A stretch of DNA of 64,000 bases from Sphingobium psychrophilum. GTDB lineage: Bacteria; Pseudomonadota; Alphaproteobacteria; Sphingomonadales; Sphingomonadaceae. Below, piece after piece: positions 62,985 to 64,000 of this stretch. Under the pieces are notes generated by a model that was not told the DNA's origin, ran no database searches, and saw only the letters and a program-made list of their open reading frames with translations. The stretch spans positions 186,001-250,000 of the forward strand of contig NZ_JABBFV010000003.1 of NCBI RefSeq assembly GCF_012927105.1. The letters are read 5' to 3'. The position numbers and the translations under genes were made by a program. How positions within the stretch are numbered: the first letter of the stretch is position 1; every line of letters starts with the position of its first letter.

Positions 62985-64000
62985 CATGACCCAGAATCAC
63001 CTCTATCTCGTCGATGGCAGCGGCTATATCTTCCGCGCCTATCACCAGCTTCCTCCGCTCACCAACCAGCATGGCCAGCCGGTCGGCGCCGTCTATGGCT
63101 ATACGACCATGCTGTGGAAGCTAGCCGAGGAACTGGGCAAGGCGGAAGGCCCAACCCATATGGCGGTGATCCTTGATAAAGGATCGCACACCTTCCGCAA
63201 CGATATGTACGACCAGTATAAGGCGCACCGCCCGTCCGCGCCGGAGGATCTGGTCCCCCAATTCCCGATGATCCGCGACGCCACCCGCGCCTTCTCCCTC
63301 CCCTGTATCGAGGAAGCCGGCTTCGAAGCCGACGACATCATCGCCACCTATACCAAGGCGGCGGTCGCAGCGGGCTGGCACGTCACCATCGTCAGTTCCG
63401 ACAAGGATCTGATGCAGCTGATCCAGCCCGGCGTCGACATGTACGACACGATGAAGAATGAACGACGCGGCGCGGATTATGTGGTCGGCAAATTCGGCGT
63501 GCAGCCCGAACAATTGGGCGACGTGCTGGCGCTGATGGGCGACAGCGTCGACAATGTCCCCGGCGTGCCCGGCATCGGCCCCAAGACCGCCGCAAAGCTT
63601 ATCACCGAATATGGCGATCTGGAATCGGTGCTGGCCGCGGCGCCGGCGATGAAAAAGTCGAAGATGCAGGAAAACCTGATCGCCAACGCCGACATGGCCC
63701 GCCTTTCGCGACGGCTGGTGGCGCTGCATGACAGCATGGACCTGCCCGAACCGCTCGAAGACCTGACGCTCAAGGGCATCCCCAAGGAGCCGCTCCAGCA
63801 ATTCCTGTCCCACCACGGTTTCAAGACCCTGCTCAATCGCCTCGGCGCGCCAGCCGCCGCCGTCGCGGTCGCCAGCATCGCCGCCACGACCTCAGCCCCC
63901 GTAGCGCCAGCCGCGATCGAACACCCCGCGATCGACTGCGCCCTCTACGAAACCGTCACCACGGTCGCGCAGCTGGAAGCCTGGATCGCGGAGGCGCAGG
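62985..64000 (+). CDS. polA: DNA polymerase I, N-terminal part
   Basis: The first 338 residues of PolA; the gene continues beyond the window. The 5'-3' exonuclease domain is complete (LYLVDGSGYIFRAYHQLPPL, EADDIIATYTKAA, SSDKDLMQLI, DNVPGVPGIGPKTAAKLI). The end of the window falls in the start of the 3'-5' exonuclease-like domain. The gap upstream (62834-62984) holds no other feature I can support. Confidence 0.95.

Overview
The window is GC-rich, densely packed chromosomal DNA of an alphaproteobacterium. Gene content (NasS/NasT-controlled nitrate assimilation, HdaA next to ppk/ppx, many exported redox proteins, TonB-dependent receptors) and protein style point to the Sphingomonadaceae (Sphingobium/Sphingomonas-like). 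That placement is inferred from families; no rRNA is present. I saw no tRNA, rRNA, CRISPR array, prophage or insertion sequence. Many neighbouring genes overlap by ATGA or GTGA, so most of the window is organised in translationally coupled operons.

Region by region. 1-2.1 kb: the start of an NAD-dependent molybdenum formate dehydrogenase operon (fdsG, beginning of fdsB), its LysR regulator and mobA, with two identical-spacing ATAG-N7-CTAT boxes. 2.1-13.3 kb: a complete assimilatory nitrate cluster on the minus strand: nasT-nasS, narK-type transporter, outer-membrane porin, nirB-nirD-nasA-cobA. Two leaders (before narK and before nirB) each show paired hexaloop hairpins followed by an intrinsic terminator, the expected architecture for NasT (ANTAR) antitermination. 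13.4-18.4 kb: an EmrAB-OprM-type tripartite efflux pump with a divergent TetR gene and two matching operator-like palindromes. 18.4-21.7 kb: an unfamiliar block with a 46-residue peptide gene coupled to two unrecognised proteins (one with a cupin-like HxH...H pattern), a winged-helix regulator with a degenerate receiver, and a divergent stand-alone receiver protein. 21.7-26.0 kb: siroheme synthase (CysG N-terminal part), lysA, a small lipoprotein, argH, and a divergent TlpA-like lipoprotein.

26.2-34.3 kb: a TonB-dependent receptor followed by six genes that all carry export signals: two RidA-family proteins, an FAD amine oxidase, a small cytochrome c, a HisC-like aminotransferase and a class V PLP enzyme. 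Together they look like a periplasmic amine/amino-acid oxidation route with imine clean-up. 34.5-38.6 kb: Trm112-like, LON-domain and CnoX-like proteins, DUF2141, fatty-acid hydroxylase, pheA. 38.8-43.3 kb: membrane-anchored cytochrome c, an unrecognised membrane protein, a CBS/CorC protein and an OmpA lipoprotein. 43.4-48.8 kb: marC, folD, yggU, yggT, argB, a DUF1993 protein and yhhQ. 48.9-54.5 kb: the ppx-ppk-hdaA-DUF2066 operon, divergent from purM. 54.7-64 kb: purM, purN fused to a YjbR domain, an ABC ATPase without visible permease, nadB, two serine hydrolases, an outer-membrane protein and the start of polA.

A family of about 70-180 bp palindromic repeats with ends like CCGTTCG...CGAACGG sits in at least eight intergenic gaps. 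One copy contains a 64-bp insert that folds perfectly into a three-way junction.
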